Assembly: GCA_945901845.1 (NCBI GenBank)
Contig: CAMDLR010000004.1
Location: 1 to 64,000 of the forward strand
Reading direction: 5' to 3'
Source of the DNA: Sediminibacterium ginsengisoli
Lineage (GTDB): Bacteria > Bacteroidota > Bacteroidia > Chitinophagales > Chitinophagaceae
DNA: 64,000 bases
Below are positions 26,357 through 33,990 of the stretch, piece after piece. The notes below the pieces were generated by a model. That model had not been told where the DNA came from and did no database searches. It worked only from the letters and a program-made list of their open reading frames with translations. The position numbers and the translations under genes were made by a program. Numbering within the stretch: the stretch's first letter is position 1; the number at the start of each line of letters is the position of its first letter.

Positions 26357-26905
26357 ATGTTAGCGATTATTAATCCATTTGTATTATACATTGCGTCGGC
26401 TTGTGGGGCATTAGGAATTATGTGGCTTTTTAAATATTCCAATGTACAAATTTTTAATAAAATTATACCAGTTAATAAATTCAGATTTGCATTTATTTTG
26501 ATTATTTTGACAAACGTATTTTTATTTATATACCTAATAATAAACGGTCGATTAATCAGTACAATGTTGGTGGATCCGGGATATATTTTGCCAAATGAAG
26601 GTTCAGGTAGTGGTTTTTTTTGGAATGATAAATTATCAAATAAGTTAAATGATAAGTATCTAAATAATTTTGAATTTTATAAGAAAATTAATGATTATTT
26701 ATTCATCATAACAACCGCGTTATTATTTATAATTGCTTCATATTATAGAAAAAAAAGGAAATCGAGTTTAGAAATCGATGGTCGGTATAAAAAAAGTTTA
26801 TTTTTCACAATAATTCTAGGCATTACTGCCTTTTTGATTAGTAGTATTTTCCTATTTGTGGTCATTAATGTAATGGAGGAATCGGTTATTTGGGAAGGAG
26901 GGTAA
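26357..26905 (+). CDS. Hypothetical membrane protein
   Basis: About 182 residues with four likely membrane segments (PFVLYIASACGALGIMWLF, FAFILIILTNVFLFIYLII, YLFIITTALLFIIASYY and FTIILGITAFLISSIFLFVV). A soluble stretch of about 55 residues between the second and third carries PGYILPNEGSGSGFFWNDKL. No family recognised. The track start is a TTG at 26324; the ATG at 26357 is chosen but the upstream start cannot be excluded. Base composition is much more AT-rich than the core genes, as in the next three ORFs. Confidence 0.6.
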   Translation: MLAIINPFVLYIASACGALGIMWLFKYSNVQIFNKIIPVNKFRFAFILIILTNVFLFIYLIINGRLISTMLVDPGYILPNEGSGSGFFWNDKLSNKLNDKYLNNFEFYKKINDYLFIITTALLFIIASYYRKKRKSSLEIDGRYKKSLFFTIILGITAFLISSIFLFVVINVMEESVIWEGG

Positions 26906-26948
26906 AATAATTACATCATAGAAAATCTAATATATTTTAAATTCCATA

Positions 26949-27323
26949 ATGAAAAATAACCAGTATAAGAATCTAATTATTATAATTTTTGCTTTTCTTG
27001 TAATTTTCGGTTTCATGATAAAGCTTCCGAAAATATTTTATCATTTTGATAAAGAGTTACATTCTTTATTTTACTTCGGCGCGTTTATATTTTTAGCATT
27101 GCTAATTCCCAATAAAAGGTTTTTAGTTTCAATTGTGCTTTTTCTTTTTGGCATATTTATTGAGATAGCGCAGGATTTCTCGAATAGGATCTCTCTAAAA
27201 TATATAGGTAAAGTGATACATGGACGTTTTGATATTGTAGATATTAAGTTTAATTGCATAGGGTTAATTCTTGGAATTGTTATATTTTATTTTTCAAAAT
27301 ATTTTATAAATAAATATTCTTAA
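26949..27323 (+). CDS. VanZ-like small membrane protein
   Basis: A 124-residue protein with four membrane segments. The pattern FDKELHSLFYFGAFIFLALL, then GIFIEIAQDFSNR, then GRFDIVDIKFNCIGLILG follows the VanZ family (DK..H...Y......E..Q......R..d..D...N..G...G). VanZ confers low-level teicoplanin resistance in enterococci, but most VanZ-like proteins have no known role. It sits 43 bases after the previous membrane protein gene in the AT-rich islet. Confidence 0.72.
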   Translation: MKNNQYKNLIIIIFAFLVIFGFMIKLPKIFYHFDKELHSLFYFGAFIFLALLIPNKRFLVSIVLFLFGIFIEIAQDFSNRISLKYIGKVIHGRFDIVDIKFNCIGLILGIVIFYFSKYFINKYS

Positions 27324-27347
27324 TTAATCCTTAATTAATCATACAAC

Positions 27348-27878
27348 ATGAAGCAATACCTAAGTTTATTAATCATTTTCGTGTCGCTAATTTCTTTTTC
27401 TTGCACTTCTCCCATCAGCAAATCAGAAATAGTTTGTACAGATAATAGCTGTTACGGTACTTATATTGGCCCTGAATTCAAATATTGGTCTGATGTTGCA
27501 CATCAGTTTTCTAATAAAATGTGTGATAGTGTGGGTGTTAAATTAAAGGTGCTTTATAAAGCAGCCAAATATTCTAAAGTTGATTTTGCAAAAATTGTAA
27601 TGACTACTGAAGGAATGGGGTCTGGGAATGTAATTTATAAAATAACTATCCCATTTATAAAAGTAAAAGAAAAGTGTCAGGCATTTACATCTTTTGATCA
27701 TGTTGGTGGATGGAATCATGTCCCAGCTTTGTCTGGGAGAAAAGCCCAATTAAAAAGTGCCTTGATGAAAAATGATTCGCTTAATATGAGTGGATTACTA
27801 AAAACAAAAGAAGGGCTACAAGAATACTGGATACAGTGGAGAAATAAAGAAATACAGTCCGAGTGCATTGGGATTTAA
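27348..27878 (+). CDS. Hypothetical lipoprotein
   Basis: A 176-residue protein with a lipoprotein signal (MKQYLSLLIIFVSLISFSC, cysteine at residue 19), so it should be anchored in a membrane facing the periplasm or surface. The mature part has several cysteines (SEIVCTDNSCYGTY, KCQAF, SECIGI) that could form disulfides, and the phrase YWSDVAHQFSNKMCDSVG. I do not recognise a family. It is in the AT-rich islet downstream of ssrA. Confidence 0.65.
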   Translation: MKQYLSLLIIFVSLISFSCTSPISKSEIVCTDNSCYGTYIGPEFKYWSDVAHQFSNKMCDSVGVKLKVLYKAAKYSKVDFAKIVMTTEGMGSGNVIYKITIPFIKVKEKCQAFTSFDHVGGWNHVPALSGRKAQLKSALMKNDSLNMSGLLKTKEGLQEYWIQWRNKEIQSECIGI

Positions 27879-27921
27879 TTATACCAATTGAACAATCTCG
27901 CAGACAATAAACAATGGATAA

Positions 27922-28197
27922 ATGATCAAATTATTAAATAATAAAATCCTAACAATTGCAAATTTTTCTATTCTAATATATTTTAGTCTGCTTTATTTCT
28001 TTGATTATTTTAAAATAGATTTTGTTTTAATTGGCGTTTTAAGAGAAATTCTCACCATCCCATTTCTTCTAGCTCAGTTGCTTTTTTTAGTGCTCGGAAT
28101 CATACATGTAGTTAAGTATAAAACATATTTATTGACATGTATAAGTATTATCCTATTGGCTATCAATACGATTTATACAGTTGGATCTTTTTTTTAA
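27922..28197 (+). CDS. Hypothetical small membrane protein
   Basis: A 91-residue protein that is nearly all hydrophobic, with three likely membrane segments (ILTIANFSILIYFSLLYFFDYF, ILTIPFLLAQLLFLVLGIIHVV, LLTCISIILLAINTIYTVGSFF). Its frame overlaps the start of a longer track ORF at 28137, but that ORF's real start is 28248, so there is no conflict. No function can be assigned. Confidence 0.6.
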   Translation: MIKLLNNKILTIANFSILIYFSLLYFFDYFKIDFVLIGVLREILTIPFLLAQLLFLVLGIIHVVKYKTYLLTCISIILLAINTIYTVGSFF

Positions 28198-28219
28198 ATA
28201 TATTTATCATTTACTTATT

Positions 28220-28227
28220 TATATTTG
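28220..28227 (+). promoter_or_regulatory. -7 promoter box for the DUF2147 gene
   Basis: TATATTTG, a perfect TAnnTTTG box 20 bases before the ATG at 28248. It argues against the upstream track start at 28137, which would lie before the promoter. Confidence 0.5.
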
Positions 28228-28247
28228 TACAAACAGAAATTACGCAT

Positions 28248-28751
28248 ATGAAAAACATACAAACCAGAATGACTGCTATGAAGGCCAATTACAAAAAACT
28301 AGCCTTACTTTTTGTAGGAAGCTTACTAATTATAGCTGGAGCCTCAGCTTTTCATTTAAAAGCTGATAATCCAGACGGTATAGTCGGTGTTTGGAAAACA
28401 GGTGAAGGAACTGCAATGGTGCGCATATATAAAAATGGTGACAAGTACCAAGGTAAAATTGTTTGGTTAAAAGAGCCCAACGATCCAGAAACAGGTAAGC
28501 CGAAGGTAGATAAAAATCATCCTGAAGCTGCTTCAAGGTCACGTGCTATTTTAGGCCTTGTAAATATTTGGGGATTTAATTTCAAAGGTGAAAATGTTTG
28601 GGACGATGGCAATATTTACGACCCTAAAAATGGGAATACCTACTCTTGTACGATGAAATTGCAAAACGCAAACTCACTTGAAGTAAGAGGTTATATTGGT
28701 GTTTCAATTATTGGAAGAACAGATACTTGGACTAGACAAGTATTAAGGTGA
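28248..28751 (+). CDS. DUF2147 domain protein, exported
   Basis: About 167 residues. A signal-like hydrophobic stretch (LALLFVGSLLIIAGASAFHL) is followed by a DUF2147 domain: GIVGVWKTGEGTAMVRIYKN, KYQGKIVWLKEPND, LGLVNIWGFNFKGENVWDDG and IYDPKNGNTYSCTMKL. DUF2147 is a small beta-barrel periplasmic domain common in Bacteroidota and Proteobacteria, function unknown. The track start at 28137 lies upstream of the likely promoter; ATGs at 28248, 28269 and 28278 are possible, and 28248 is used. It overlaps the 3' end of the convergent gene by nine bases. Confidence 0.85.
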   Translation: MKNIQTRMTAMKANYKKLALLFVGSLLIIAGASAFHLKADNPDGIVGVWKTGEGTAMVRIYKNGDKYQGKIVWLKEPNDPETGKPKVDKNHPEAASRSRAILGLVNIWGFNFKGENVWDDGNIYDPKNGNTYSCTMKLQNANSLEVRGYIGVSIIGRTDTWTRQVLR

Positions 28752-29762
28752 TACAAAGTTAAATCCAATATTAAAATATAAAGGATTGCCCAACCTGCTT
28801 TCAAAGTAGCGTTGGGCTTCTTTTTTACCATTGTATACATTTGTAACTTCAAAACGATAGTTGTAACGCATACCAGCTTCTGCGTGAAACCATACAAATC
28901 CGCTTACTTTTTTATCCCACATTAGCTTAGGCTTAAACTCACCTCTTTGAATAAATACCGATCCGTTTTGACTATTTGAAAGCGGCATCCAAAATTGGTT
29001 GCCCTCTAACTCAAACCCAGCTTGTATCATATTGAATGTTGAAAAATTGTAACGCATAAATCCTCTGGCAGGTAATAAAAGCTCCATGCCCCATTTGTCG
29101 TTAAAGGTTTTATTCCAAAATAAAATTGGCACATGAATGAGTTGTCCTGCTCGGTAGGTGCGGGCAATACCAGTACCAATCATATTTTTTTCAGATTTCT
29201 TCCAGCCATAAATAAAAGTACCACTCAATGTAAGTGCGTCTTTGTTGATAGCACTCATGTTATGAAAAAGTCCATTGGCGTCTGCACTAGCCTGAATGAT
29301 TAAAAAATTCTTTTCGTTTAATGGTTTAAATAGAGTGGTATTTAAACCAACACTTGTCATTGTGTGGCTATTAAGTGTTGATGCAAATTGATTGGTTCCT
29401 GGCTTTTCAATGTCAAATTTGCTGCCCCAATAATTGCCCCCCAATTGCCATATAATTTTGTTGTTTGAAATAACAGGCACATTTACTTGTGCCCTGAGTG
29501 ACGACATCTGATTTACATGAAAATCTTGCATAGCAGGAAGCATCCCTCCAAGCGGTACACCAGGCATATGAAAAGAGCCATACTTTTCAAAACCAATGCT
29601 GATAATTTTTTGTGGCGTTTGATTTAATACTTTTTGCGTGCAATAGCGTGTAACACCTTCGGGTTCTCCAAACTTGCTGTAATCAAAATTATCGGTGGTG
29701 TCAACTTGAGCTGTTGCAACTGTTGAAATCAATATCAACGCGCCTAGTAAAATCTTATGCAT
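28743..29762 (-). CDS. Predicted outer-membrane beta-barrel protein
   Basis: A 339-residue protein with a cleavable signal (MHKILLGALILISTVATAQ) and alternating polar/hydrophobic strands rich in aromatic residues. It ends in GNPLYFNIGFNFVSP, where the near-terminal Phe/aromatic pattern suits outer-membrane insertion. Repeated girdle-like phrases such as WQLGGNYWGSKF and GTFIYGWKKSEK support a barrel of 10-14 strands. It may belong to the DUF6268 group of Bacteroidota proteins, but I am not certain. Ligand unknown; it stands alone between a convergent and a co-directional gene. Confidence 0.7.
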   Translation of the reverse strand: MHKILLGALILISTVATAQVDTTDNFDYSKFGEPEGVTRYCTQKVLNQTPQKIISIGFEKYGSFHMPGVPLGGMLPAMQDFHVNQMSSLRAQVNVPVISNNKIIWQLGGNYWGSKFDIEKPGTNQFASTLNSHTMTSVGLNTTLFKPLNEKNFLIIQASADANGLFHNMSAINKDALTLSGTFIYGWKKSEKNMIGTGIARTYRAGQLIHVPILFWNKTFNDKWGMELLLPARGFMRYNFSTFNMIQAGFELEGNQFWMPLSNSQNGSVFIQRGEFKPKLMWDKKVSGFVWFHAEAGMRYNYRFEVTNVYNGKKEAQRYFESRLGNPLYFNIGFNFVSP

Positions 29763-29823
29763 GGTATAAATTTGTAATAAAATTAATAAGAAAATTGGTA
29801 CCGAACATCAATAGGGAAAAGTT

Positions 29824-30549
29824 CTAACGAACGACCACTACATCTTCGTAAGGAACCCTAAACCTTGGTCCCCAAACGCCTGCTTCCGTTCCTTTACCCA
29901 CAGCAATAATCATATTGATTTCTGCTCCAGATGGCAATCTCAATGCACGCTTAACTCGAACGGAATCAAAGCCTTCCATAGGACAAGATTCAAAACCCTC
30001 GGCGGCAATAGATAACATGAATGTTTGGGCTGCTAGCGCACAAGATTTGTGCACGGTAACTCTTTGGTCTGCATCTCCGCCAAAACGCATAAAAGGTTTG
30101 TTGAGTCCCATAAAAAAGCAAAGTGCTGTTCTAATGAGTGTAAATATTCCAAAAAAATCCGAGCGGTAGGCAAGGGGCATGAGTTTACCATAATAATCGA
30201 GGCCTTTTTTTTGTGCTATGTTGGGTTCGCCGTTAATGCCTTCTTTTATTTTATTGTAGTTCCATGCGGCTCTTTGTTTCCACAAATCTTTTCTGGTTAC
30301 AAAAACCACCAATTGCTTGGCCGTTCTAGCCGCATTTTGGTCGAGGCAAAGTGCCGTGAAAGATTCTTTTAATGCAGGGTCTTTGATCCATTGAAATTCC
30401 CATAATTGCATATTACTACTGTTTGGAGATAGGATGCTTCTTTCTAAGCTTCTTTTAATGACATCATCGGGGACTTCTACGTTGGTATCAAATTTTCGGT
30501 TGGAACGTCTACGTTGTATAATTTCTTCAAAACTACTGCTTAATGACAT
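29824..30549 (-). CDS. Nitroreductase family protein
   Basis: A 241-residue FMN-dependent oxidoreductase. The N-terminus EIIQRRRSNRKFDTNVEVPD and the FMN-contacting SPNSSNMQLWEFQWI match the nitroreductase fold, as does the C-terminal EGFESCPMEGFDSVRVKRAL followed by INMIIAVGKG. Substrate is not predictable; family members reduce quinones, nitro compounds or flavins. It is monocistronic and divergent from the acyltransferase gene. Confidence 0.88.
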   Translation of the reverse strand: MSLSSSFEEIIQRRRSNRKFDTNVEVPDDVIKRSLERSILSPNSSNMQLWEFQWIKDPALKESFTALCLDQNAARTAKQLVVFVTRKDLWKQRAAWNYNKIKEGINGEPNIAQKKGLDYYGKLMPLAYRSDFFGIFTLIRTALCFFMGLNKPFMRFGGDADQRVTVHKSCALAAQTFMLSIAAEGFESCPMEGFDSVRVKRALRLPSGAEINMIIAVGKGTEAGVWGPRFRVPYEDVVVVR

Positions 30550-30606
30550 GGGTTAGATTTACGATGTATAGAAATGCAAATATCGTTAGATTTTGGGTAT
30601 TAAGGA

Positions 30607-30614
30607 TATATTTG
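30607..30614 (+). promoter_or_regulatory. -7 promoter box for the acyltransferase gene
   Basis: TATATTTG, a perfect TAnnTTTG box ending 25 bases before the ATG at 30640. Confidence 0.5.
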
Positions 30615-30639
30615 TAGTTCAAAACAATCAATTAGCGCA

Positions 30640-31692
30640 ATGGTTCAAATTCCAGCACGTCAAGCAAACAACTTTGATTTATTGCGCATTTTATTTGCTT
30701 GGTTTGTGATTGTATCCCATTCCTATGTTTTAAATGGGGATGGCGCTACTGACCCATTATTTGTAGTAACCAATAACACTTTTTTATTTTCATTTATTGG
30801 TGTAAAAGGATTTTTTATCATTAGCGGGTATCTGATTTTTAAAAGTATGATGGTGAGTACTTCTATTTTTGAATACCTTGTTAAAAGGGTGCTCCGCATT
30901 TTTCCGGCATTGGCGGTGGTGTTACTTATAACACTTATTGCGGTTTATTTTATGTACCCAAGTAATCTGGTTCCCTTCTTTAGTAACAAAGAAGTGTATG
31001 CTTATTTTTTAGGTAACCTGATCTTATTTAAACCTCACTTTTTTATTCAAGGAATTTTTTCGGGACTTCCTTCTGCGGCTATCAATGGATCTTTGTGGAC
31101 GATTGAGTATGAGTTTTTCTTTTATTTATTTATTTTATTGTTTTTTTATATTAGGTCTAATAAAAAAGTATTAAAAATTGCATTGGCTGTTGTTGTTGCA
31201 CTTTTTTTAATGGTACGTTTATTGTTGTACAATTGGACGGTTCAAACACATTTTTTTATTCCGCTCGAACCTCTTTTTGATTTGGGTGTATATTTTTTAA
31301 TGGGTTCTTTGTTAAGCTGCTTTGATTTGGATATGGTACAATATAAAAATGCCATTGCCGCGGCTTCACTTGTAGCGCTTATCGCCGCTATTTATTTTGG
31401 CGTAGGTCATACGGTTGTTTATGTTACGCTTCCTTTTTTAGTGATTTATTTGGGCAAGCAAACGTCTAGGGTTGCAACCTTTGTACATGCTAGAATTGGA
31501 GATCCTTCTTATGGGATTTACTTGTATGCGTTTCCATTGCAGCAGTTTATTATTTATTGGTTCAGGCCTTCAACGCTTATGTTATTTATTGCCAGCACAA
31601 TTGGTGCTTTTATTTTTGGATATCTTTCATGGATATGCATAGAAAAAAAGGCATTGGCCCTCAAGCAGTATTTTTTAGAACGTCGTCAATGA
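30640..31692 (+). CDS. Acyltransferase 3 family membrane protein (OafA/YrhL-like)
   Basis: A 350-residue inner-membrane O-acyltransferase with about ten membrane segments. Conserved parts are the first-segment FAWFVIVSHSYVLNG with the catalytic-type His, GVKGFFIISGYLIF, VLRIFPALAVVLL and SLWTIEYEFFFYL. Such enzymes add acetyl or other acyl groups to surface sugars, peptidoglycan or antibiotics. No polysaccharide cluster is nearby, so the acceptor is unknown. The next gene, an NlpC/P60 peptidase, is 38 bases away, which weakly suggests cell-wall work. Confidence 0.9.
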   Translation: MVQIPARQANNFDLLRILFAWFVIVSHSYVLNGDGATDPLFVVTNNTFLFSFIGVKGFFIISGYLIFKSMMVSTSIFEYLVKRVLRIFPALAVVLLITLIAVYFMYPSNLVPFFSNKEVYAYFLGNLILFKPHFFIQGIFSGLPSAAINGSLWTIEYEFFFYLFILLFFYIRSNKKVLKIALAVVVALFLMVRLLLYNWTVQTHFFIPLEPLFDLGVYFLMGSLLSCFDLDMVQYKNAIAAASLVALIAAIYFGVGHTVVYVTLPFLVIYLGKQTSRVATFVHARIGDPSYGIYLYAFPLQQFIIYWFRPSTLMLFIASTIGAFIFGYLSWICIEKKALALKQYFLERRQ

Positions 31693-31730
31693 TTCAAACA
31701 AACGGCATAACTTTCCTTAAATTTTAATCT

Positions 31731-32483
31731 ATGGCTGAAGTGATTTGTGTAGTTCCGGTCGCACCGATAAGGGCAGAGGGTTCACATAGGGCAGAAATGG
31801 TTTCTCAAATTTTATTTGGCGAAACGGCAACTATCATACATGAGACCAAAGATTTTTATCAAATTCACATGCACCAAGATGGATATGAAGGCTGGTGCCA
31901 AAAACTTCAATTACAAATTTTACCAGAAGGTGCAACCATAATTACAAAAGGCTACACAACTAACTGGGTTAATAATGCAGTGTTTAACGGGCATCCTATT
32001 CAATTACCACTTGGTACACCCATTGTTTCTGATGCGCAGGCAAATTTTGTACTCACTTATACAGAAGCTAGCTTGGATCCAACAAACAATGTATTCACAC
32101 CAGAGGCACTCGAAATAGTGGTAAAACAGTTTTTAGGCACTGCTTATTTGTGGGGAGGGAGGTCTGTATTTGGTATTGATTGTAGTGGGTTTGTGCAAAT
32201 GGTATTTAAACTATTTAATTACAAATTACCTCGTGATGCATATCAGCAAGCAGAAATGGGAGAAGCTATTGGTTTTTTAGCAGAAGCCAAGCCCGGTGAT
32301 TTGGCTTTTTTTGATAATGAGCAAGGGAAAATTATCCATGTAGGTATTTTATTATCGCCAAATCAAATTATTCATGCTTCTGCCGTTGTAAGAATCGATC
32401 CTATCGATCAGGCAGGTATTGTTAGCAGTAGTACAGGAATTCGTACACATCAACTCCGCACCATCCGACGAGTTGTTTTATAA
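31731..32483 (+). CDS. NlpC/P60 (C40) peptidase with SH3-like domain
   Basis: A 250-residue cell-wall peptidase. Residues 1-110 carry SH3b-like repeats (AEMVSQILFGETATIIHET and YEGWCQKLQLQ), and the C-terminal half is the NlpC/P60 domain: TAYLWGGRSVFGIDCSGFVQ with the catalytic Cys, and KIIHVGILLSPNQIIHAS with the catalytic His. The family cuts gamma-D-Glu-diamino-acid bonds in murein peptides. No signal peptide is visible, so it may act on recycled muropeptides in the cytoplasm, like YkfC-type enzymes; this is inference. A perfect bidirectional terminator follows. Confidence 0.92.
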   Translation: MAEVICVVPVAPIRAEGSHRAEMVSQILFGETATIIHETKDFYQIHMHQDGYEGWCQKLQLQILPEGATIITKGYTTNWVNNAVFNGHPIQLPLGTPIVSDAQANFVLTYTEASLDPTNNVFTPEALEIVVKQFLGTAYLWGGRSVFGIDCSGFVQMVFKLFNYKLPRDAYQQAEMGEAIGFLAEAKPGDLAFFDNEQGKIIHVGILLSPNQIIHASAVVRIDPIDQAGIVSSSTGIRTHQLRTIRRVVL

Positions 32484-32509
32484 ATATTTTTATTTAAAAG
32501 ATGACATAA

Positions 32510-32535
32510 AAAAAGCAGCACTAGTGCTGCTTTTT
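32510..32535. terminator. Bidirectional intrinsic terminator
   Basis: A 26-base perfect palindrome, AAAAAGCAGCAC followed by TAGTGCTGCTTTTT. It ends in five T residues on both strands and so can stop the C40 peptidase transcript and the 50-residue minus-strand gene. Confidence 0.9.
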
Positions 32536-32552
32536 AATATAGTAAAGTTGGG

Positions 32553-32705
32553 TTACATTAAGTCCATTGCTTTTGCAAAATAGGTAACGGTACCAGGTAA
32601 CGCTAACCAAAAGAATTCACGGTAAACAACGAGTAAAGTGATAAGTACGGCTAGCCAAAAAAAGAAGATAACCCAATATTTTGCAGTTGATTTATTTGCT
32701 TCCAT
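32553..32705 (-). CDS. 50-residue single-span membrane protein (not in ORF track)
   Basis: A short minus-strand ORF reading MEANKSTAKYWVIFFFWLAV, then LITLLVVYREFFWLALPGT and VTYFAKAMDLM, below the track's size limit. It has one strong membrane segment and a short charged N-terminus. Support comes from its frame: a perfect -7 box (TATCTTTG, 32720-32727) just upstream, a TTG 20 bases further up, and a bidirectional terminator 18 bases after its stop. It therefore looks like an independent transcription unit. No function is known to me; small membrane peptides of this kind often modulate a larger membrane complex. Confidence 0.75.
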   Translation of the reverse strand: MEANKSTAKYWVIFFFWLAVLITLLVVYREFFWLALPGTVTYFAKAMDLM

Positions 32706-32719
32706 GTAAATAATTTTTG

Positions 32720-32750
32720 CAAAGATAAGGTCCGTTATTCATTTAGCCAA
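32720..32750 (-). promoter_or_regulatory. Promoter of the 50-residue membrane protein
   Basis: Minus strand TATCTTTG at 32727-32720 (perfect -7 box) with TTG at 32750-32748, a 20-base spacer. The promoter overlaps the 3' end of crcB, so the small gene is transcribed separately. Confidence 0.6.
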
Positions 32751-33101
32751 CAAATATCCGATGGTTGTTGCAGCAATACCTAGTGCTAATGTCCCTAGGG
32801 TATACGCCAAAAAACTGCCATAGCGCTGCTGTTGCAAAAGCTCAAGGTTTTCCCAAGCAAATGCCGAAAATGTGGTAAAGCCACCACAAATACCCGTGGC
32901 TAAAAATAGGCGAAGAGAGGGACTAATTTGGCCTTTAATAGCGAGTCCCATAATAAAACCCATAATAAGGGCGCCAACAATATTGACCAACCCGGTGGCA
33001 TATGGAAATGTGACCGACCTAATGGTGAGTCCAAAAAAATACCTTGCAACAGCCCCTAACATCCCGCCCAGTCCAACCCACAGTATATTTTTTAATTCCA
33101 T
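32739..33101 (-). CDS. crcB: Fluoride efflux channel CrcB/Fluc
   Basis: A 120-residue membrane protein with four segments. GLGGMLGAVARYFFGL at the start and TGICGGFTTFSAFAWENLEL in segment 3 are the Fluc signatures; dual-topology dimers form two fluoride pores. No fluoride riboswitch is apparent upstream. It is preceded on the same strand by a small lipoprotein gene ten bases away. Confidence 0.96.
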   Translation of the reverse strand: MELKNILWVGLGGMLGAVARYFFGLTIRSVTFPYATGLVNIVGALIMGFIMGLAIKGQISPSLRLFLATGICGGFTTFSAFAWENLELLQQQRYGSFLAYTLGTLALGIAATTIGYLLAK

Positions 33102-33111
33102 GCTAAATGAT

Positions 33112-33498
33112 TTATTCCTTTACGGCTACTACAAGCCATTTGCCGTTTGTTTTTTCTATTTCAAGTTGGCGTGGCTTTTTGTCTAACGAATATTGATAAT
33201 TCATTTGGGTATGCAAACTATCCTGATCCGTTATTCCTTCAATAATGATAGAAGCCTGTCTGAAATTTGACCTTCCCTCTTTATCAAGGTTTCGATAGTT
33301 TTTTTCTGTGTTAACGGTATGTAATTTCATGGTTTCGTTAGAAGCAGCATATGCTGTTGCTTTTTCAAAATCACCTTGTAAACAAGCTTCTACATAGTTG
33401 CGACCCGCCTCGATAGAAGAACCTGCAGGAGGGAAGCCTTTGGTAGGTGTGGTACAACCAATAAATAGGGCTAATAGCAGTATGGGCATGCTTTTCAT
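33112..33498 (-). CDS. Small lipoprotein, DUF4878/NTF2-like
   Basis: A 128-residue lipoprotein (signal MKSMPILLLALFIGC, lipid Cys at 15). The remainder, with EAGRNYVEACLQGDFEKATA and a final KTNGKWLVVAVKE, resembles the cystatin/NTF2-like fold of DUF4878-type lipoproteins in Bacteroidota. Function unknown. It lies directly upstream of crcB on the same strand. Confidence 0.75.
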   Translation of the reverse strand: MKSMPILLLALFIGCTTPTKGFPPAGSSIEAGRNYVEACLQGDFEKATAYAASNETMKLHTVNTEKNYRNLDKEGRSNFRQASIIIEGITDQDSLHTQMNYQYSLDKKPRQLEIEKTNGKWLVVAVKE

Positions 33499-33550
33499 GG
33501 ACTAAAAATACAATTTCTGTAGTTGATTTTAACAATCATTTTGCTAATAG

Positions 33551-33583
33551 TTGTTAGGATATCAATATAAAATCGTACTTTTG
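33551..33583 (+). promoter_or_regulatory. Promoter of the leader RNA and 67-residue gene
   Basis: TACTTTTG at 33576-33583 is a perfect -7 box and TTG at 33551-33553 lies 22 bases upstream. The expected start, about 33589, coincides with the first base of the closing stem of the RNA element described next. Confidence 0.6.
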
Positions 33584-33589
33584 CACCTG

Positions 33590-33701
33590 AATTGAACAAT
33601 AACCCTAATAACCATCTACTTGCGCCTGTCGCATCTGATATATAAGGTTCACTTTACGATTACGGCCCCAGTGCCAGCCATTTGAATTTACTTGTTCAAT
33701 T
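33590..33701 (+). ncRNA. Possible structured RNA or 5' leader element
   Basis: AATTGAACAA (33590-33599) is perfectly complementary to TTGTTCAATT (33692-33701), enclosing 92 bases. Inside are smaller pairings such as TGCG/CGCA around CCTGT, AACC/GGTT, and a G+C-rich patch GGCCCCAGTGCC that stands out from the AT-rich surroundings. The outer stem begins just where the upstream promoter predicts the transcript to start. It matches no riboswitch or 6S/SRP pattern I know. It could be a small RNA in its own right or a regulatory leader of the gene 30 bases downstream. Confidence 0.45.
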
Positions 33702-33731
33702 TAACGATTCAAAATTTTAAATACATATACA

Positions 33732-33935
33732 ATGAACAGTAATGCTATGCCTGCTATCGTACAAATCGATACAGACAACCTAAAAAAGTTAACAACAGAA
33801 GTTAAAGAAACAGTTGCAAGCGCCGAAGTAGGTGTAAACAATGCACAAATACGTAAAACATTTGGAATTACAGATTTGTGGGCTATCAGAAAAAATGCAA
33901 AGCCTACAAGGGCGGGATCCAATAGAAACTTCTAA
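33732..33935 (+). CDS. 67-residue protein of unknown function
   Basis: A short, polar protein (MNSNAMPAIVQIDTDNLKKL, then TTEVKETVASAEVGVNNAQI and RKTFGITDLWAIRKNAK). The end RKTFGITDLWAIRKNAKPTR is basic with a possible short helix-turn-helix feel, which might suggest nucleic-acid binding, but this is weak. A promoter, a possible structured leader and a terminator surround it, so it is very likely a real gene. Starts at 33732 (ATG) or 33747 (ATG) both fit. No family recognised. Confidence 0.75.
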   Translation: MNSNAMPAIVQIDTDNLKKLTTEVKETVASAEVGVNNAQIRKTFGITDLWAIRKNAKPTRAGSNRNF

Positions 33936-33970
33936 AAAAATAAGGGCTCATATATGGGCCCTTATTTTTT
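33935..33970. terminator. Bidirectional intrinsic terminator between small gene and dnaG
   Basis: AAAAAATAAGGGC and its exact complement GCCCTTATTTTTT around a ten-base loop. It follows the 67-residue gene at once, and on the minus strand it lies 20 bases after the dnaG stop with a T-tract of six, so it can serve both genes. Confidence 0.92.
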
Positions 33971-33990
33971 TAGTCTTATTGTTTGATTAT

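Noticed and set aside
26161-28200. Attachment-site repeat marking an integrated element after ssrA
   Set aside because: I looked for a second copy of GGTTCGACTCCCCTCGACTC downstream and saw none, and there is no integrase; the island idea is kept only as a compositional observation.
28137-28247. Upstream extension of the DUF2147 ORF
   Set aside because: It overlaps another membrane-protein gene and lies ahead of a perfect -7 box; the signal peptide begins at 28248 or later.
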